A stretch of 64,000 bases of DNA from Sphaerisporangium sp. (GCA_025964675.1 JAOPYI010000177.1:1-64000), one strand, 5' to 3'. Counted from the first letter of the stretch, positions 15,583 to 27,686 are shown. The notes: generated by a model from the sequence alone, not told the origin. Numbers and translations are program-made.

Positions 15583-18084
15583 GTGAAGGCCGTCGTGATG
15601 GCGGGCGGGGAGGGGACTCGGCTGCGGCCGATGACCGCCAACCAGCCCAAACCCCTGCTAACCATAGTCAACCGGCCGATCATGGAGCATGTGCTCCGCC
15701 TGCTGAAAAGGCACGGCTTCACCGAGACCGTCGTCACCGTCCAGTTCCTGGCCGCCCTGGTGCGCAACTACTTCGGCGACGGCGACGAGCTGGGCATGAG
15801 CCTGCACTACGCCACCGAGGAGATCCCCCTCGGCACGGCGGGCAGCGTGAAGAACGCCGCGGACAAGCTGCGCGACGAGCGCTTCCTGGTGATCTCCGGG
15901 GACGCGCTGACCGACATCGACCTGACCGACATGATCAGGTTCCACGAGGAGAACGGCGCCCTCGTCACCATCGGCCTCAAGCGCGTGCCGAACCCCCTGG
16001 AGTTCGGCATCATCATCGTCGACGAGCAAGGCAGGGTGCAGCGCTTCCTGGAGAAGCCCACCTGGGGTCAGGTCTTCTCCGACACCGTCAACACCGGCGT
16101 GTACGTCATGGAGCCCGAGGTCCTCGACGAGGTCGCCCCGGGAGTGCCGGTCGACTGGTCCGCCGACGTCTTCCCCAAGCTGCTGGCCGGCGGCGCGCCG
16201 CTGTACGGCTACGTCACGGGTGGCTACTGGGAGGACGTCGGCACCCACGAGAGCTACCTCAAGGCCCAGGCGGACGCCCTGTCGGGACGGGTGAGGCTGG
16301 ACCCCGACGGCTTCGAGCTCTCACCGGGGGTCTGGGTCGCCGAGGGCGCCTCCGTCGACCCCGACGCCATCCTGAAAGGCCCCCTCTACATCGGCGGCTA
16401 CGCCAAGGTGGAGGCGGGCGCGGAGCTTCGGGAGTACACCGTCCTCGGCGACAACGTCGTGGTGAAGGAGGGCGCGTTCCTGCACCGCGCCATCGTCCAC
16501 GACAACGTCTACATCGGGCCGAGCGCCCACCTGCGCGGCTGCGTGATCGGCAAGAACACCGACGTGATGACCGGCGCGCGCGTCGAGGAGAACGCCGTCG
16601 TCGGCGACGAGTGCGTGATCGAGGCCGAGGCCTACGTCTCCTCCGGCGTCAAGATCTACCCCTTCAAGACGATCGAGGCGGGCGCGGTCGTCAACACCAG
16701 CGTGATCTGGGAGTCACGCGGCCAGCGAAGCCTGTTCGGCCCCCGAGGCGTCTCCGGCCTGGTCAACGTCGAGATCACCCCGGAGCTGTGCGTGCGCCTG
16801 GCGAGCGCGTACGCCACCACGCTGAAGAAGGGCGCCTCGGTCATCACCTCGCGCGACTCCTCCCGCGCGGCCCGGGCGCTCAAGCGCGCGGTCATCAGCG
16901 CGCTCACCGCGAGCGCGATCAACGTGCTCGACCTGGAGGCCACCCCGCTGCCCGTCGCGCGCTTCCACACCTCCAACGAGACCGCCTCGGGCGGCATCGC
17001 GCTGCGCACCACCCCCGGCGACCCCCAGAGCGTGGACATCGTCTTCATGGACGGGAACGGCGCCGACCTGTCCCAGAGCGCCCAGCGCAAGCTGGAGCGC
17101 GTCTTCTCCCGGCAGGAGTTCCGGCGCGCCTTCCCCGGCGAGATCGCCGAGCTGAGCTTCCCCGCCAGGGCCGTGGAGGACTACACCCGCGAGCTGCTGC
17201 GCTGGGTCGACATGGCCGGCGTGCGGGACGCCGAGATGAAGGTCGTCATCGACTGCGCCGGCGGCACCTCGTCCCTGGTGCTCCCCAGCCTGCTCGGCCG
17301 GGTCGGCGTGGACGTGCTGACCGTCAACAACCGTCTGGACGACGCCTCGCCGACCGAGACGCTCGCCGAGCGCCGCAGGGACCTCCAGCGCCTGGCGGAG
17401 CTCGTGGGGTCCTCCAGGGCCGCTTTCGGCGTGCGTTTCGATTCGGTGGGGGAGCGGATCTCCCTGGTGGACGAGATGGGCCAGCTCATCAGCGAGGAGC
17501 GGGCGCAGCTGGTCGTCCTCGACCTGGTGGCGGCCGAGCGCCGGGGAGGCAGGGTGGCCCTGCCGGTGACCACCACCCGCGTGGCCGAGCAGGTGTGCCG
17601 ATTCCACGGCGCCCAGGTGCAGTGGACCTCGACGGCCCTGGACGCCCTGACCACGGCGGCGGCCGACCCCGAGCTGATCTTCGCGGCCGACGGGCGCGGC
17701 GGCTTCATCGTCCCGGAGTTCGCGCCCACGGTGGACGGCCTGGCCGCCTTCCTGCGCCTGCTCGGGCTGGTGGCCCGCACCCGGCTGTCGCTCAGCCAGA
17801 TCGACGCGCGCATCCCCCAGGCCAAGATGCTCAAGCGCACCGTGCCTACGCCGTGGGCCGCCAAGGGCGCGGTCATGCGGTCGGTCGTCGAGGCGGCCGA
17901 CGGCTACCAACTCGACACCACCGACGGCGTGCGCGTGGTCGAGGAGGATGGCGGCTGGGCACTGGTCCTGCCCGACCCCACGGAGGCCGTGACACATATC
18001 TGGGCGGAAGGCGACGATCTGGACGTGGCCCAGGGCCTGTTGGAGCGCTGGGCCCGCGTCGTGGAGCAGGCCGTCGGCACCTGA
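15583..18084 (+). CDS. Sugar-nucleotidyltransferase (mannose-1-P guanylyltransferase-like) fused to degenerate phosphomannomutase domain
   Basis: The protein has 833 residues. Residues 1-230 are a nucleotidyltransferase ([40 protein letters not shown]). Residues about 250-360 are left-handed beta-helix repeats ([24 protein letters not shown]). From about 385 onward it resembles a phosphohexomutase. In that part the phosphoserine loop reads [10 protein letters not shown] instead of TASHNP, and the metal loop DGDxDR is replaced by [13 protein letters not shown], so mutase activity is unlikely. Actinobacterial homologues are annotated as mannose-1-phosphate guanylyltransferases, providing GDP-mannose for glycans. 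GTG 15583 follows GGAGGGTGATCT. Confidence 0.87.
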   Translation: MKAVVMAGGEGTRLRPMTANQPKPLLTIVNRPIMEHVLRLLKRHGFTETVVTVQFLAALVRNYFGDGDELGMSLHYATEEIPLGTAGSVKNAADKLRDERFLVISGDALTDIDLTDMIRFHEENGALVTIGLKRVPNPLEFGIIIVDEQGRVQRFLEKPTWGQVFSDTVNTGVYVMEPEVLDEVAPGVPVDWSADVFPKLLAGGAPLYGYVTGGYWEDVGTHESYLKAQADALSGRVRLDPDGFELSPGVWVAEGASVDPDAILKGPLYIGGYAKVEAGAELREYTVLGDNVVVKEGAFLHRAIVHDNVYIGPSAHLRGCVIGKNTDVMTGARVEENAVVGDECVIEAEAYVSSGVKIYPFKTIEAGAVVNTSVIWESRGQRSLFGPRGVSGLVNVEITPELCVRLASAYATTLKKGASVITSRDSSRAARALKRAVISALTASAINVLDLEATPLPVARFHTSNETASGGIALRTTPGDPQSVDIVFMDGNGADLSQSAQRKLERVFSRQEFRRAFPGEIAELSFPARAVEDYTRELLRWVDMAGVRDAEMKVVIDCAGGTSSLVLPSLLGRVGVDVLTVNNRLDDASPTETLAERRRDLQRLAELVGSSRAAFGVRFDSVGERISLVDEMGQLISEERAQLVVLDLVAAERRGGRVALPVTTTRVAEQVCRFHGAQVQWTSTALDALTTAAADPELIFAADGRGGFIVPEFAPTVDGLAAFLRLLGLVARTRLSLSQIDARIPQAKMLKRTVPTPWAAKGAVMRSVVEAADGYQLDTTDGVRVVEEDGGWALVLPDPTEAVTHIWAEGDDLDVAQGLLERWARVVEQAVGT

Positions 18085-18445
18085 ACGCGAAGGGAAGGGC
18101 GCGTTCTGTATCGAATCAGGCGTTTCCGGTCACATTCGAACGGCGCGCCGCATGGACCGGAGGGCGGCGCGAGCGGTAGCTTTGGACCGGCGCGGCGAGC
18201 CGAGTCGGAAGCAGCGAGGGGCGAGCGCCGTCACCAAGCAAACGCGAGCCCCCCTCAGCGAGGACCCGAGCCAGCCCAGCCAGCAGCATGTCCGAACCCG
18301 CGAGCCTGCCCTCATCTTGACCTTTGCGACTCATCAGCGTAAGTTGCGGCATTCGCAGTCTGAGCAACTATGAGAAGCGAAGAACCGAGGCACGCCGCCC
18401 AGAGCACCGTCGCCGCGACTTCGCGGTAGGAGGCCGAGCCGATCG
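18085..18445. other. 361-bp intergenic region with FHA-gene promoter
   Basis: No gene is supported here; the overlapping track ORFs on both strands are Arg/Ala-rich shadows. A promoter-like TTGACC (18317-18322), 17-base spacer, TAAGTT (18340-18345) lies about 100 bases before the FHA gene start. Nothing else was recognised. Confidence 0.45.
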
Positions 18446-18949
18446 ATGCCGAGCGTCTACTGCACGCAGTGCGGTCATGCCAACCCTGACGACGCCCGTT
18501 TCTGCTCGCGGTGCGGGTCGCCGCTGAGTCGTGTCGAAAACACGCCGGGGGACACCACCTCCACGATCTCCCTCAGCGGGATCGAGGCGATGGACGGCGA
18601 GGCGACGGGACAGACGCTCATCCCCGATCGGGCGGCCGTGGAGCAACTGCCTTCCGGCACGGCCCTGCTGGTCGTGATGCGCGGGCCGAACGCCGGAAGC
18701 CGCTTCCTGCTCGACAGCGATCTCACCACGGCGGGTCGTCACCCAGAGAGCGACATCTTCCTGGACGATGTGACCGTGTCACGCAGGCACGCGGAGTTCT
18801 ACCGCCGGGGCGACTACTTCACCGCCAGGGATGTCGGCAGCCTCAACGGCACCTATGTCAACCGGGAGCGCATCGAGGAGCTGCCGCTGTCCGGCGGTGA
18901 CGAAGTGCAGATCGGCAAGTTCCGGCTGGTGTTCCTCACGCGTGGGTGA
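18446..18949 (+). CDS. Zinc-ribbon FHA-domain protein, GarA/OdhI-like
   Basis: The protein has 167 residues. A zinc ribbon (CTQCGHANPDDARFCSRC, residues 6-24) is followed by a Thr-rich linker (DTTSTISL) and a C-terminal FHA domain (GRHPESDIFLDDVTVSRRHAEF, DVGSLNGTYVNRERI). In mycobacterial GarA and corynebacterial OdhI a Thr in the equivalent linker is phosphorylated by Ser/Thr kinases. The FHA domain then folds on it, switching control of 2-oxoglutarate dehydrogenase and glutamate metabolism. The same switch is plausible here. It is followed 12 bases later by the FtsR-type MerR gene, a conserved actinobacterial neighbourhood. Confidence 0.88.
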   Translation: MPSVYCTQCGHANPDDARFCSRCGSPLSRVENTPGDTTSTISLSGIEAMDGEATGQTLIPDRAAVEQLPSGTALLVVMRGPNAGSRFLLDSDLTTAGRHPESDIFLDDVTVSRRHAEFYRRGDYFTARDVGSLNGTYVNRERIEELPLSGGDEVQIGKFRLVFLTRG

Positions 18950-18961
18950 GGAGGAGCGGTG

Positions 18962-19645
18962 ATGGGCGCGCAGGCCGCCAGGGCGTTCATGGGCATCGGG
19001 GAGGTCCTCGAGATCCTGCGGGCCGACTTTCCCGACGTCACCGTCTCCAAGATCCGCTTCCTGGAGGGCGAGGGGCTCATCGAGCCCCAGCGCTCGCCCT
19101 CGGGGTACCGCAAGTTCACCCACACCGACGTGGAGCGCCTGCGCTACATCCTCACCGCCCAGCGTGACCGCTACCTCCCGCTCCGCGTGATCAAGGACCA
19201 CCTGGACACGGCCGAGCAGGACGGGCCCACCGCCGCCAACCGGCCCCGTGCCGTCGGCGGCGAGTCGCCCGCCCCGGAGGTCCGGCTGAGCCGGGCCGGG
19301 CTGCTGAAGGCCGCAGGGCTGGACGAGGAGACCCTCGCCGAGCTGGAGGACTACGGCCTGCTGACCCCGGTCGCGCGCTGGTACGACGCCGAGGCCCTCA
19401 CCGTCGCCAGGGCCTCGGGCGCCCTTGCCAGGTTCGGGCTGCACCCCCGCCATCTGCGGGTGCTGAAGGCCTCCGCCGAGCGCGAGGCGGGGCTGGTCGA
19501 GCAGGCCGTGGCGCCCCTGCTGCGCCGCCGCGCCCCGGGCGCCGTGGATCAGGCCGAGGAGACCGCCCGTGAGCTGTCCGTCCTGCTCCAGGAGCTGCAC
19601 ACCGCCCTGGTGCGGAGCGGTCTGAGGGGCATTCTGGGCCGCTGA
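18962..19645 (+). CDS. ftsR: MerR-family regulator, FtsR-like
   Basis: The protein has 227 residues. The N-terminal MerR helix-turn-helix reads GIGEVLEILRADFPDVTVSKIRFLEGEGLIEPQRSPSGYRKF, followed by a long helical C-terminal part without metal-binding Cys. Mycobacterial and corynebacterial FtsR, which activates ftsZ transcription, sits in the same position after the FHA (garA/odhI) gene, so the assignment rests on both sequence pattern and context. ATG 18962 follows GAGGAGCGGTG; the GTG at 18959 is possible. The target in this organism is inferred, not shown. Confidence 0.85.
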   Translation: MGAQAARAFMGIGEVLEILRADFPDVTVSKIRFLEGEGLIEPQRSPSGYRKFTHTDVERLRYILTAQRDRYLPLRVIKDHLDTAEQDGPTAANRPRAVGGESPAPEVRLSRAGLLKAAGLDEETLAELEDYGLLTPVARWYDAEALTVARASGALARFGLHPRHLRVLKASAEREAGLVEQAVAPLLRRRAPGAVDQAEETARELSVLLQELHTALVRSGLRGILGR

Positions 19646-19776
19646 CGGAGGCGCCCGGACATTTCGGGGTGCGGGGATGTTACGTTGAATTTTGCGGCGA
19701 TGGTCACGCCGCGAGCCGAGAGCCGCAAGGGAACAGGCCCGGAGCGGGCCGGCGACCCAATGAGACGGAGCAGCCT

Positions 19777-20247
19777 GTGTTGCAGATGGAGGTCGTGGGG
19801 GTCCGCGTCGAGATGCCCTCCAACCAGCCCATCGTCCTGCTCAAGGAGGCGAAGGGTGAGCGTTATCTGCCGATCTGGATTGGGATGACCGAGGCCACGG
19901 CCATCGCTCTGGCACAGGCAGAGGAGCCGCCTCCACGGCCGCTCACTCACGACTTGTTCAAGGACGTGATCGAAGCTCTCGGCGTGCGGTTGCAGACGGT
20001 GAACATCGTCGCGCTGCGGGACGGGATCTTCTTCGCTGACCTGGTGTTCTCCAATGGGGTCGAGGTGAGCGCGCGCCCGTCGGACTCGATCGCGCTGGCC
20101 CTTCGCACCGGTGCCAGCATCTTCGCCAGTGAGGATGTGGTACGCGAGGCCGGCGTCATCATCCCCGACGACCAGGAGGACGAGGTCGAGAAGTTCCGGG
20201 AGTTCCTCGACACGATCACGCCCGAGGACTTCGGTCGTGCGGGTTAG
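19777..20247 (+). CDS. Bifunctional nuclease family protein (DUF151/BFN)
   Basis: The protein has 156 residues. MEVVGVRVEMPSNQPIVLLKEAKGERYLPIWIG starts a DUF151 domain, which continues through the conserved RPLTHDLF and ARPSDSIALALR. The C-terminal tail is acidic (DDQEDEVEKFREFL). The plant and bacterial relatives show RNase/DNase activity or act in stress responses; in actinobacteria the role is not settled. GTG 19777 follows ACGGAG. The gene sits between two MerR-type genes, a block that is retained across actinobacteria. Confidence 0.88.
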   Translation: MLQMEVVGVRVEMPSNQPIVLLKEAKGERYLPIWIGMTEATAIALAQAEEPPPRPLTHDLFKDVIEALGVRLQTVNIVALRDGIFFADLVFSNGVEVSARPSDSIALALRTGASIFASEDVVREAGVIIPDDQEDEVEKFREFLDTITPEDFGRAG

Positions 20248-20290
20248 CCATATCGGGCATTTACGCTTCACGACGCGCCGGGCGGGATCG

Positions 20291-20319
20291 TTGACTGAGG
20301 ATCGCCCCAGTCCTACGGT
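20291..20319 (+). promoter_or_regulatory. Promoter of the second MerR gene
   Basis: TTGACT (20291-20296), a 17-base spacer and TACGGT (20314-20319) resemble a vegetative actinomycete promoter. They lie 75 bases before the chosen GTG start. Confidence 0.45.
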
Positions 20320-20393
20320 GCAAGGGAAACCACGGTTGTAATTCACGAACCCCCAGATCAGACCGTGGGATGAGAGAAAGCCGGAGGTCCGCA

Positions 20394-21017
20394 GTGGCGG
20401 TCAGCAGCGGCGAGGGTAAGACGGCCGGCCAGCACGATCCGGCCCAGCGCCAGTCGGCGCGGGAGCGCGCGGGTGAGCAGGGCCTGTTGTTCGACGAGCG
20501 GCCGGCGTCGCTGCCCGCCGACGTGGGATACCGCGGCCCGACGGCGTGCTCGGCGGCCGGCATCACCTACCGGCAGCTCGACTACTGGGCACGCACCCAG
20601 CTGGTGGAGCCGTCGGTGCGGGCGGCGCAGGGCTCTGGATCCCAGCGGCTCTACAGCTTCCGCGACATCCTTGTTCTCAAGGTGGTCAAGCGCCTGCTCG
20701 ACACCGGGGTGTCGCTCCAGCAGATACGCACCGCGGTGCAGCATCTGCGGGAGCGAGGGGTCAACGACCTGGCGCAGATCACGCTGATGAGCGACGGCGT
20801 GAGCGTCTACGAGTGCACCTCGGCCGACGAGGTGATCGACCTGCTCGAGGGCGGGCAGGGCGTGTTCGGCATCGCCCTCGGCGGCGTGTGGCGAGAGGTC
20901 GAGGGATCCCTGGCGGAGCTGCCGGGGGAACGCGCGGAGCCGGCCGACCGTGACTCCATGGAGGAGCACCCGGGGGACGAGCTGGCTCGGCGCAGAAAGG
21001 CCCGCAAGACGGGGTGA
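20394..21017 (+). CDS. MerR-family transcriptional regulator
   Basis: The protein has 207 residues. After a disordered 50-residue N-terminus the MerR fold appears: CSAAGITYRQLDYWARTQLVEPSVR, SQRLYSFRDILVLKVVKRLLDTGVSLQQIR. It lacks the Cys cluster of metal sensors. It is the second MerR gene of the FHA-FtsR-BFN-MerR block typical of actinobacteria. GTG 20394, preceded by GGAGGTCC, is favoured over the track ATG at 20370. Its targets are unknown. A hairpin follows the stop. Confidence 0.85.
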   Translation: MAVSSGEGKTAGQHDPAQRQSARERAGEQGLLFDERPASLPADVGYRGPTACSAAGITYRQLDYWARTQLVEPSVRAAQGSGSQRLYSFRDILVLKVVKRLLDTGVSLQQIRTAVQHLRERGVNDLAQITLMSDGVSVYECTSADEVIDLLEGGQGVFGIALGGVWREVEGSLAELPGERAEPADRDSMEEHPGDELARRRKARKTG

Positions 21018-21035
21018 CCCTCGTCACAACGAGGG
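21018..21035 (+). terminator. Short hairpin after the MerR gene
   Basis: CCCTCGT-CACA-ACGAGGG forms a 7-base stem that begins right after the stop codon. There is no T run. A second repeat, AGATCCG...CGGATCT, follows at about 21058-21084. Together they probably end the MerR transcript before the riboswitch promoter. Confidence 0.5.
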
Positions 21036-21186
21036 CGGGGGCGGTCGCCCGGGACCGCAGAGATCCGTAGGAAGAGCGGCGGATCTCCACTAACCCGCAG
21101 GTCAGCCACAAGTCCCGCGAACTCGGAGGACAGGGGTAACCCCCTACCTGGGGCGGGACGGTACGATTGGCGCAAGGCTTACGACC

Positions 21187-21430
21187 CTGTGCGGGAGAGT
21201 CCCTCCCACGGGCCGGCTCCGCGCTCCACGTGGTGCCGGTCGGTGACCGGGACGCCGAAGGAGCAACCTCCCCGGAATCTCTCAGGCTCACGTACCGCAC
21301 AGGTGAGGCGACTCTGGAAAGTAGACGTGCCCGCCAGGCGTGTCTCACCGACGGTGCAAATCCCTTGTTCCGGGATGAAGCTCTCAGGTCGCGATGACAA
21401 TGTCGCGCTGACAGAGGGGGAGACCCTGCA
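21187..21430 (+). promoter_or_regulatory. Tandem glycine riboswitch
   Basis: The first aptamer is closed by CTGTGCGG (21187-21194) with CCGCACAG (21295-21302). It contains the conserved GCCGAAGGAGCAA and CTCTCAGGC segments. The second aptamer follows immediately (GACTCTGGAAAG, ACGGTGCAAATC, GAAGCTCTCAGG, GCTGACAGAGGGG). This is the two-aptamer glycine sensor that controls glycine-cleavage genes, here directly upstream of gcvP. A TACGAT -10-like element lies at 21162-21167, about 20 bases before the first stem. Confidence 0.9.
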
Positions 21431-21475
21431 TTCGCGCGCGCCCAGCGCCGGTCTCTACCCCTTCAGGAGGGCCCC

Positions 21476-24334
<2,859 letters not shown>

Positions 24335-24433
24335 CCCTCGGGGGCCGGTCCGGATAGGCATAATATGTCGCGCGCGACGGCGCGCCCGCGTCTCGAAGGC
24401 TCGGGGGGTTTCCTATGCGGAGGAGAGGTCCCG

Positions 24434-25267
24434 ATGGCGGCGCACGAGGTGCAGTCCGGGCGGCGGCGGATCGACGACGCGCGCAGGCTGGCCGAGAGCG
24501 GTGAGCTCGACGCGGCGGCCGAGATCTTCGCCGAGCTCGTGGCCGACGAGGAGGAGGCCGACCGCGCCCAGGCAGCCGTCGGCCTCGCCGTCGTGCTCGA
24601 GCAGCGCGGCGACGTCCCCGGAGCCAGGGCCGCGGCGCGCGCGGCCCTCGCCACCGGGCACCCCGAGTACGCCGCCCAGGCGGCCTGCCACCTGGCGCGC
24701 GGGTTCGAGAGGGACCACCTGGCAGATCAGGCCCGCGGCGCCTGGCAGGCCGTGATCGGTGTCGGCACGCCCGCCTACCTTCCGGCGGCGCACATGGCGC
24801 TGGCGCGCATCGCCGCCGAGCAGGGGGACGACAGAGAGGCAGAGGCGGCGCTGCGGGAGGCCATCGCCACCCGTGACCCGATGACCGGCTCCCTGGCGGC
24901 GCAACGCCTCGCCGAGTATCTCCTGGCGGAGGGGGAGCCGGGCGAGGCCGCCGACGTGCTGATCGAGGCGCTTGACATGCCGGAGGTCGCCGACTCCGGC
25001 CGGCTGCGCGTGCTGCTGGGCATCGCCCATCTCGACATGGCCTGCGGGGAGTTCACCGCCGCCGCCCAGAGCGGCCAGGACGCCGACAGCGCCGCGCTCG
25101 CCATTGAGCTGCTCGCCCGCACCCTCCCCCTGCGCGGGCGCGACGCCGACGCCGAGACGGTGTGGACGTACGGCCTCGACCATCCCGACGAGGGCGTGGC
25201 CGAGCAGGTGCGGTTGCGCCTGCGCCGCGACGAGGAGCCGCAACCGGACGGCGACACGAACGTCTGA
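24434..25267 (+). CDS. Tetratricopeptide-repeat protein
   Basis: The protein has 277 residues, almost entirely helical, with several 34-residue-like repeats: RRLAESGELDAAAEIFAELV, AYLPAAHMALARIAAEQGDDREAEAALREAI, LAEYLLAEGEPGEAADVLIEAL. It has no signal peptide and no second domain. TPR proteins act as scaffolds, and no partner is suggested by the neighbourhood. ATG 24434 follows GGAGGAGAGGTCCCG and replaces the track start at 24365. A CATAAT hexamer at about 24359 could be its -10 element. Confidence 0.78.
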   Translation: MAAHEVQSGRRRIDDARRLAESGELDAAAEIFAELVADEEEADRAQAAVGLAVVLEQRGDVPGARAAARAALATGHPEYAAQAACHLARGFERDHLADQARGAWQAVIGVGTPAYLPAAHMALARIAAEQGDDREAEAALREAIATRDPMTGSLAAQRLAEYLLAEGEPGEAADVLIEALDMPEVADSGRLRVLLGIAHLDMACGEFTAAAQSGQDADSAALAIELLARTLPLRGRDADAETVWTYGLDHPDEGVAEQVRLRLRRDEEPQPDGDTNV

Positions 25268-25411
25268 CCACCGCAAGGCCGCCGGACCCGCGGCGGATCA
25301 TTTCAGCTCGTGGCGAGGTGATCCTAGAACGGCCGACGCCTATCGACAACGTCGCGCGCGAGGCATCCCCCGGAAGAGGTAGAGGTGTGGTCCCCGGGTA
25401 CGGTGTCGGCC

Positions 25412-26005
25412 ATGCAGATCGTGACGCCACGCGGGCCGGCGATCGTGGAGGTCGACGAGGTGCCCGATCCGCGGTTCCTGTTCGTGCTGACCCACGGATC
25501 GGCGGGGGGAGTCGAGTCGCCCGACCTGCTGGCGGTCCGCGACGCGGTGGCCGCGATCGGGGGAACGGTGGCGCGGGTCCTGCAGCCATTCAGGGTCGCG
25601 GGCGCCCGGGCGCCGGGAGCACCGGAAAAGCAGGACGAGGCGTGGACGACGCTGGTGGCCTCGCTCCGGGAGATGTTCCCCGGCCTGGCCCTGGCACAGG
25701 GCGGCCGGAGCAACGGGGCCCGGGTGGCCTGCCGTACGGCACGCGCGGTGGGGGCTCGGGCGGTGGTGGCGCTGGCCTTCCCCCTGCACCCTCCCGGTAG
25801 GCCGGAGCGATCACGGGCCGGGGAGCTGCGCGAGGCGGGGGTGGAGGTGCTCGTGGTCAGCGGGGACCGCGACCGTTTCGGGGTGCCCGACGCGGCGGAC
25901 GCGGCACGCCTGGTGGTGCTCGCCGGTGAGGGACATGATCTCAGCAAAAACCCCGCCCAGGTGGGCGAGGTGGTGGCGAACTGGCTCTGCCCCCGGTTCT
26001 CTTGA
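25412..26005 (+). CDS. Small alpha/beta hydrolase (KANL3/Tex30-like)
   Basis: The protein has 197 residues. The beta-strand LFVLTHGSAGG supplies the oxyanion His-Gly. QGGRSNGARVA is the nucleophile elbow (Ser in GRSNG), VLVVSGDRDRFG gives the acid, and VVLAGEGHDLS the catalytic His. Homologues are described as dienelactone-hydrolase-like or Tex30-like, and the substrate is unknown. Start ATG 25412 (MQIVTPRG) suits the fold better than the track start at 25385. It ends 2 bases before the convergent DUF5999 gene. Confidence 0.8.
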   Translation: MQIVTPRGPAIVEVDEVPDPRFLFVLTHGSAGGVESPDLLAVRDAVAAIGGTVARVLQPFRVAGARAPGAPEKQDEAWTTLVASLREMFPGLALAQGGRSNGARVACRTARAVGARAVVALAFPLHPPGRPERSRAGELREAGVEVLVVSGDRDRFGVPDAADAARLVVLAGEGHDLSKNPAQVGEVVANWLCPRFS

Positions 26006-26007
26006 TC

Positions 26008-26208
26008 TCAGGCGGCGCTGATGGCCAGGTCGGTGGGGCGGTGCGGGGCGATGACCGCGCCGTTGGGCAGGAGCTCCCCGGTGTCCTCGAAAAGCACGAT
26101 GCCGTTGCACAACAGGCTCCACCCCTGCTCGGGGTGGGCCGCGATCGTGCGGGCGGCTTCGCGGTCCGGCGCGGTGGTGGCCGGACAGGACGGCTCATGC
26201 GGGCACAT
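26008..26208 (-). CDS. DUF5999 small protein
   Basis: The protein has 66 residues and matches the actinomycete DUF5999 pattern: Cys-rich start MCPHEPSCP, then DREAARTIAAHPEQGWSLLCNGIVLFEDTG, then HRPTDLA. Cys and His at the N-terminus (residues 2, 4 and 8) could bind a metal. The function is unknown. It is strongly conserved in streptomycetes and relatives as a stand-alone gene. The start ATG is followed at once by the Cys cluster, so no alternative is likely. Confidence 0.85.
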   Translation of the reverse strand: MCPHEPSCPATTAPDREAARTIAAHPEQGWSLLCNGIVLFEDTGELLPNGAVIAPHRPTDLAISAA

Positions 26209-26535
26209 CGGCGTGCCTCCGGATTTCTCTCTCGATCTGGTGCTCGGCCGGGGTCCTCGGTGCCGGCTGGACTGGCCGAGCCGATTCCCCCGCTCCCCGT
26301 TGGACGGGGCCGAGCCTCGTATGGTTGACGTGTGTGTGGTACCTCACACCTACAGAGTAAGTGTGCTGCGGGTCACACGCGGGCGACATAGCCCATTGGG
26401 ACGGTTTCGAGCCTTCGACTAGGGGGTTCGAGGGGGCCCATGGGGCTGGTTCAGCCGTGTGACCTGCGACACTAGCGTGCCTCACGGAAGATAACGGTCC
26501 AAGCACGACTCGCCGCCGAACAGATAAACGAACGG
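26209..26535. other. 327-bp intergenic region upstream of DUF5999
   Basis: No gene was found. The stretch is unusually GT/CA-rich in the middle (GTGTGTGGTACCTCACAC at 26329-26346). Two related sites in opposite orientation, CTGCGGGTCACACG and CGTGTGACCTGCGA, lie about 90 bases apart (near 26369 and 26457). They could be a spaced regulatory site for the DUF5999 promoter. This is inference. Confidence 0.35.
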
Positions 26536-27156
26536 TTACGTCTCCGCAAGGCCCCTGAGCAGGGCCTCCAGGCCGCGCTCGAAGGCGGCCACGGCCTCCT
26601 GTTCCGACTCGGTCCGCGAGCCCGGCAGGGGAGGGGCGCCGGGCTCCTCCCCGTCGCCCGCCGGGCCGGCCCAGCCCGAGCGCTGGATTTCCACCGCGAC
26701 GCTGCCCATGACGTACGCCCGCAGGCTCCGCACGGCCTGCGTCGAGTCGCCGAGGCCGGAGGCGGCGAGCTGCTCGCCCTGTTCCCGGACCGCTATGAGG
26801 GCGGTGCCCTGGGGAGGCTTGGTCAGGGCGAGGGCGAGCACCCCTGGATGCTCCAGCAGCGCCGCCCGTCCGGCCCGCGCCCAGGCGCGGGCCAGCTCCT
26901 GCCAGGTCGCGGAGCCGGAGGGGTCGACGGTGACGGTGGTGACGTGCTCGGCGAGCGCGTCCATGAGCGCCTCCTTCCCGCGCGGCAGGTGATGGTAGAT
27001 CGCCATCGCCTCGACCTGCAGGGCGTCGCCGAGGCGCCGCATGGTCAGACGGCGCAGACCCTGGCCGTCGGCGATGTGGAGGGCGGCTTCGATGATGCGC
27101 TCGCGGGACAGGGGGACGGGAGGTCGCTTCGCTGGCATAGCAGGCATGATCCGCAT
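26536..27156 (-). CDS. TetR-family regulator with TetR_C_1-type effector domain
   Basis: The protein has 206 residues. SRERIIEAALHIADGQGLRRLTMRRLGDALQVEAMAIYHHLPRGKEALMDAL is a TetR helix-turn-helix of the TetR/TetR_C_1 subgroup. The effector half (about 85-205) is helical and Ala/Gly-rich. Starts at 27156, 27147 and 27138 are all ATG and none has a clear ribosome binding site. A small TTAC-TTT-GTAA palindrome (27163-27173) overlaps its promoter region and might be an autoregulatory site. The divergent neighbour is a hypothetical gene. Confidence 0.85.
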   Translation of the reverse strand: MRIMPAMPAKRPPVPLSRERIIEAALHIADGQGLRRLTMRRLGDALQVEAMAIYHHLPRGKEALMDALAEHVTTVTVDPSGSATWQELARAWARAGRAALLEHPGVLALALTKPPQGTALIAVREQGEQLAASGLGDSTQAVRSLRAYVMGSVAVEIQRSGWAGPAGDGEEPGAPPLPGSRTESEQEAVAAFERGLEALLRGLAET

Positions 27157-27277
27157 TGCGGCTTACTTTGTAAAGGGCGCCGCGCCGTACCGGCTGCCGA
27201 CCATGTCCCCACGCGGCGTACGCTATGGCGAGCAACCAACGCCGGATCACCGGCGACATGCCGAGAAAGGCAAGGCG

Positions 27278-27676
27278 ATGGCGTTTTTCCGTCCCAGTGT
27301 GAGCCGGGAGGCGGAGGTCAGGCACCACGCCGACCAGGAGGTCGGGAAGAGCTTCGCGGAGCTGCTGGAGAAGGCCCGCGAGGCGGAGCACGCCCTGCGG
27401 CGCGTCCAGGCCTCCAGGGCCGGCGCCGACGAGCTGCGGGCGGCCGGGCTCGCCTTCGACCGGGCGCTGACCGACGCTCTTCGGTCCGCTGAGGCGGCCC
27501 AGCGGGCCACCTTCGGCGTGAAGGCCTACGATGACCGCATCCGGCGGCGCAAGGGTGTGGCCACACCCAAGGGCGCCATGTGGACCGCCGAGGTCAACAG
27601 GCTCCGCACGCTCCGCGAGGAGAACCGGCTGAACGGCATCGCCCGCGTGCCGCGCCCCTTCGCACCCGGGCGCTGA
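27278..27676 (+). CDS. Hypothetical helical protein
   Basis: The protein has 132 residues, mostly charged amphipathic helix: SFAELLEKAREAEHALRRVQASRAG, LRSAEAAQRATF. A basic C-terminal part follows (RIRRRKGVATPKGAMWTAEVNRLRTLREENR). There is no signal peptide or membrane segment, and I do not recognise a family. Third-position G/C bias is strong, so it is a real gene. ATG 27278 follows AAAGGCAAGGCG. It is convergent with hrdB, and a bidirectional hairpin lies between them. Confidence 0.7.
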   Translation: MAFFRPSVSREAEVRHHADQEVGKSFAELLEKAREAEHALRRVQASRAGADELRAAGLAFDRALTDALRSAEAAQRATFGVKAYDDRIRRRKGVATPKGAMWTAEVNRLRTLREENRLNGIARVPRPFAPGR

Positions 27677-27686
27677 GACCGGCGAC

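Noticed and set aside
18116-18367. 83-codon minus-strand ORF in the gap before the FHA gene
   Set aside because: No ribosome binding site and Arg/Leu/Ala-rich composition with no bias or family; the gap has a promoter-like element on the other strand.
27163-27173. TTAC-TTT-GTAA and two similar TAC-NNN-GTA palindromes near 42066 and 56378
   Set aside because: About three such sites are expected by chance in a window of this size and composition; only the first is near a regulator start.
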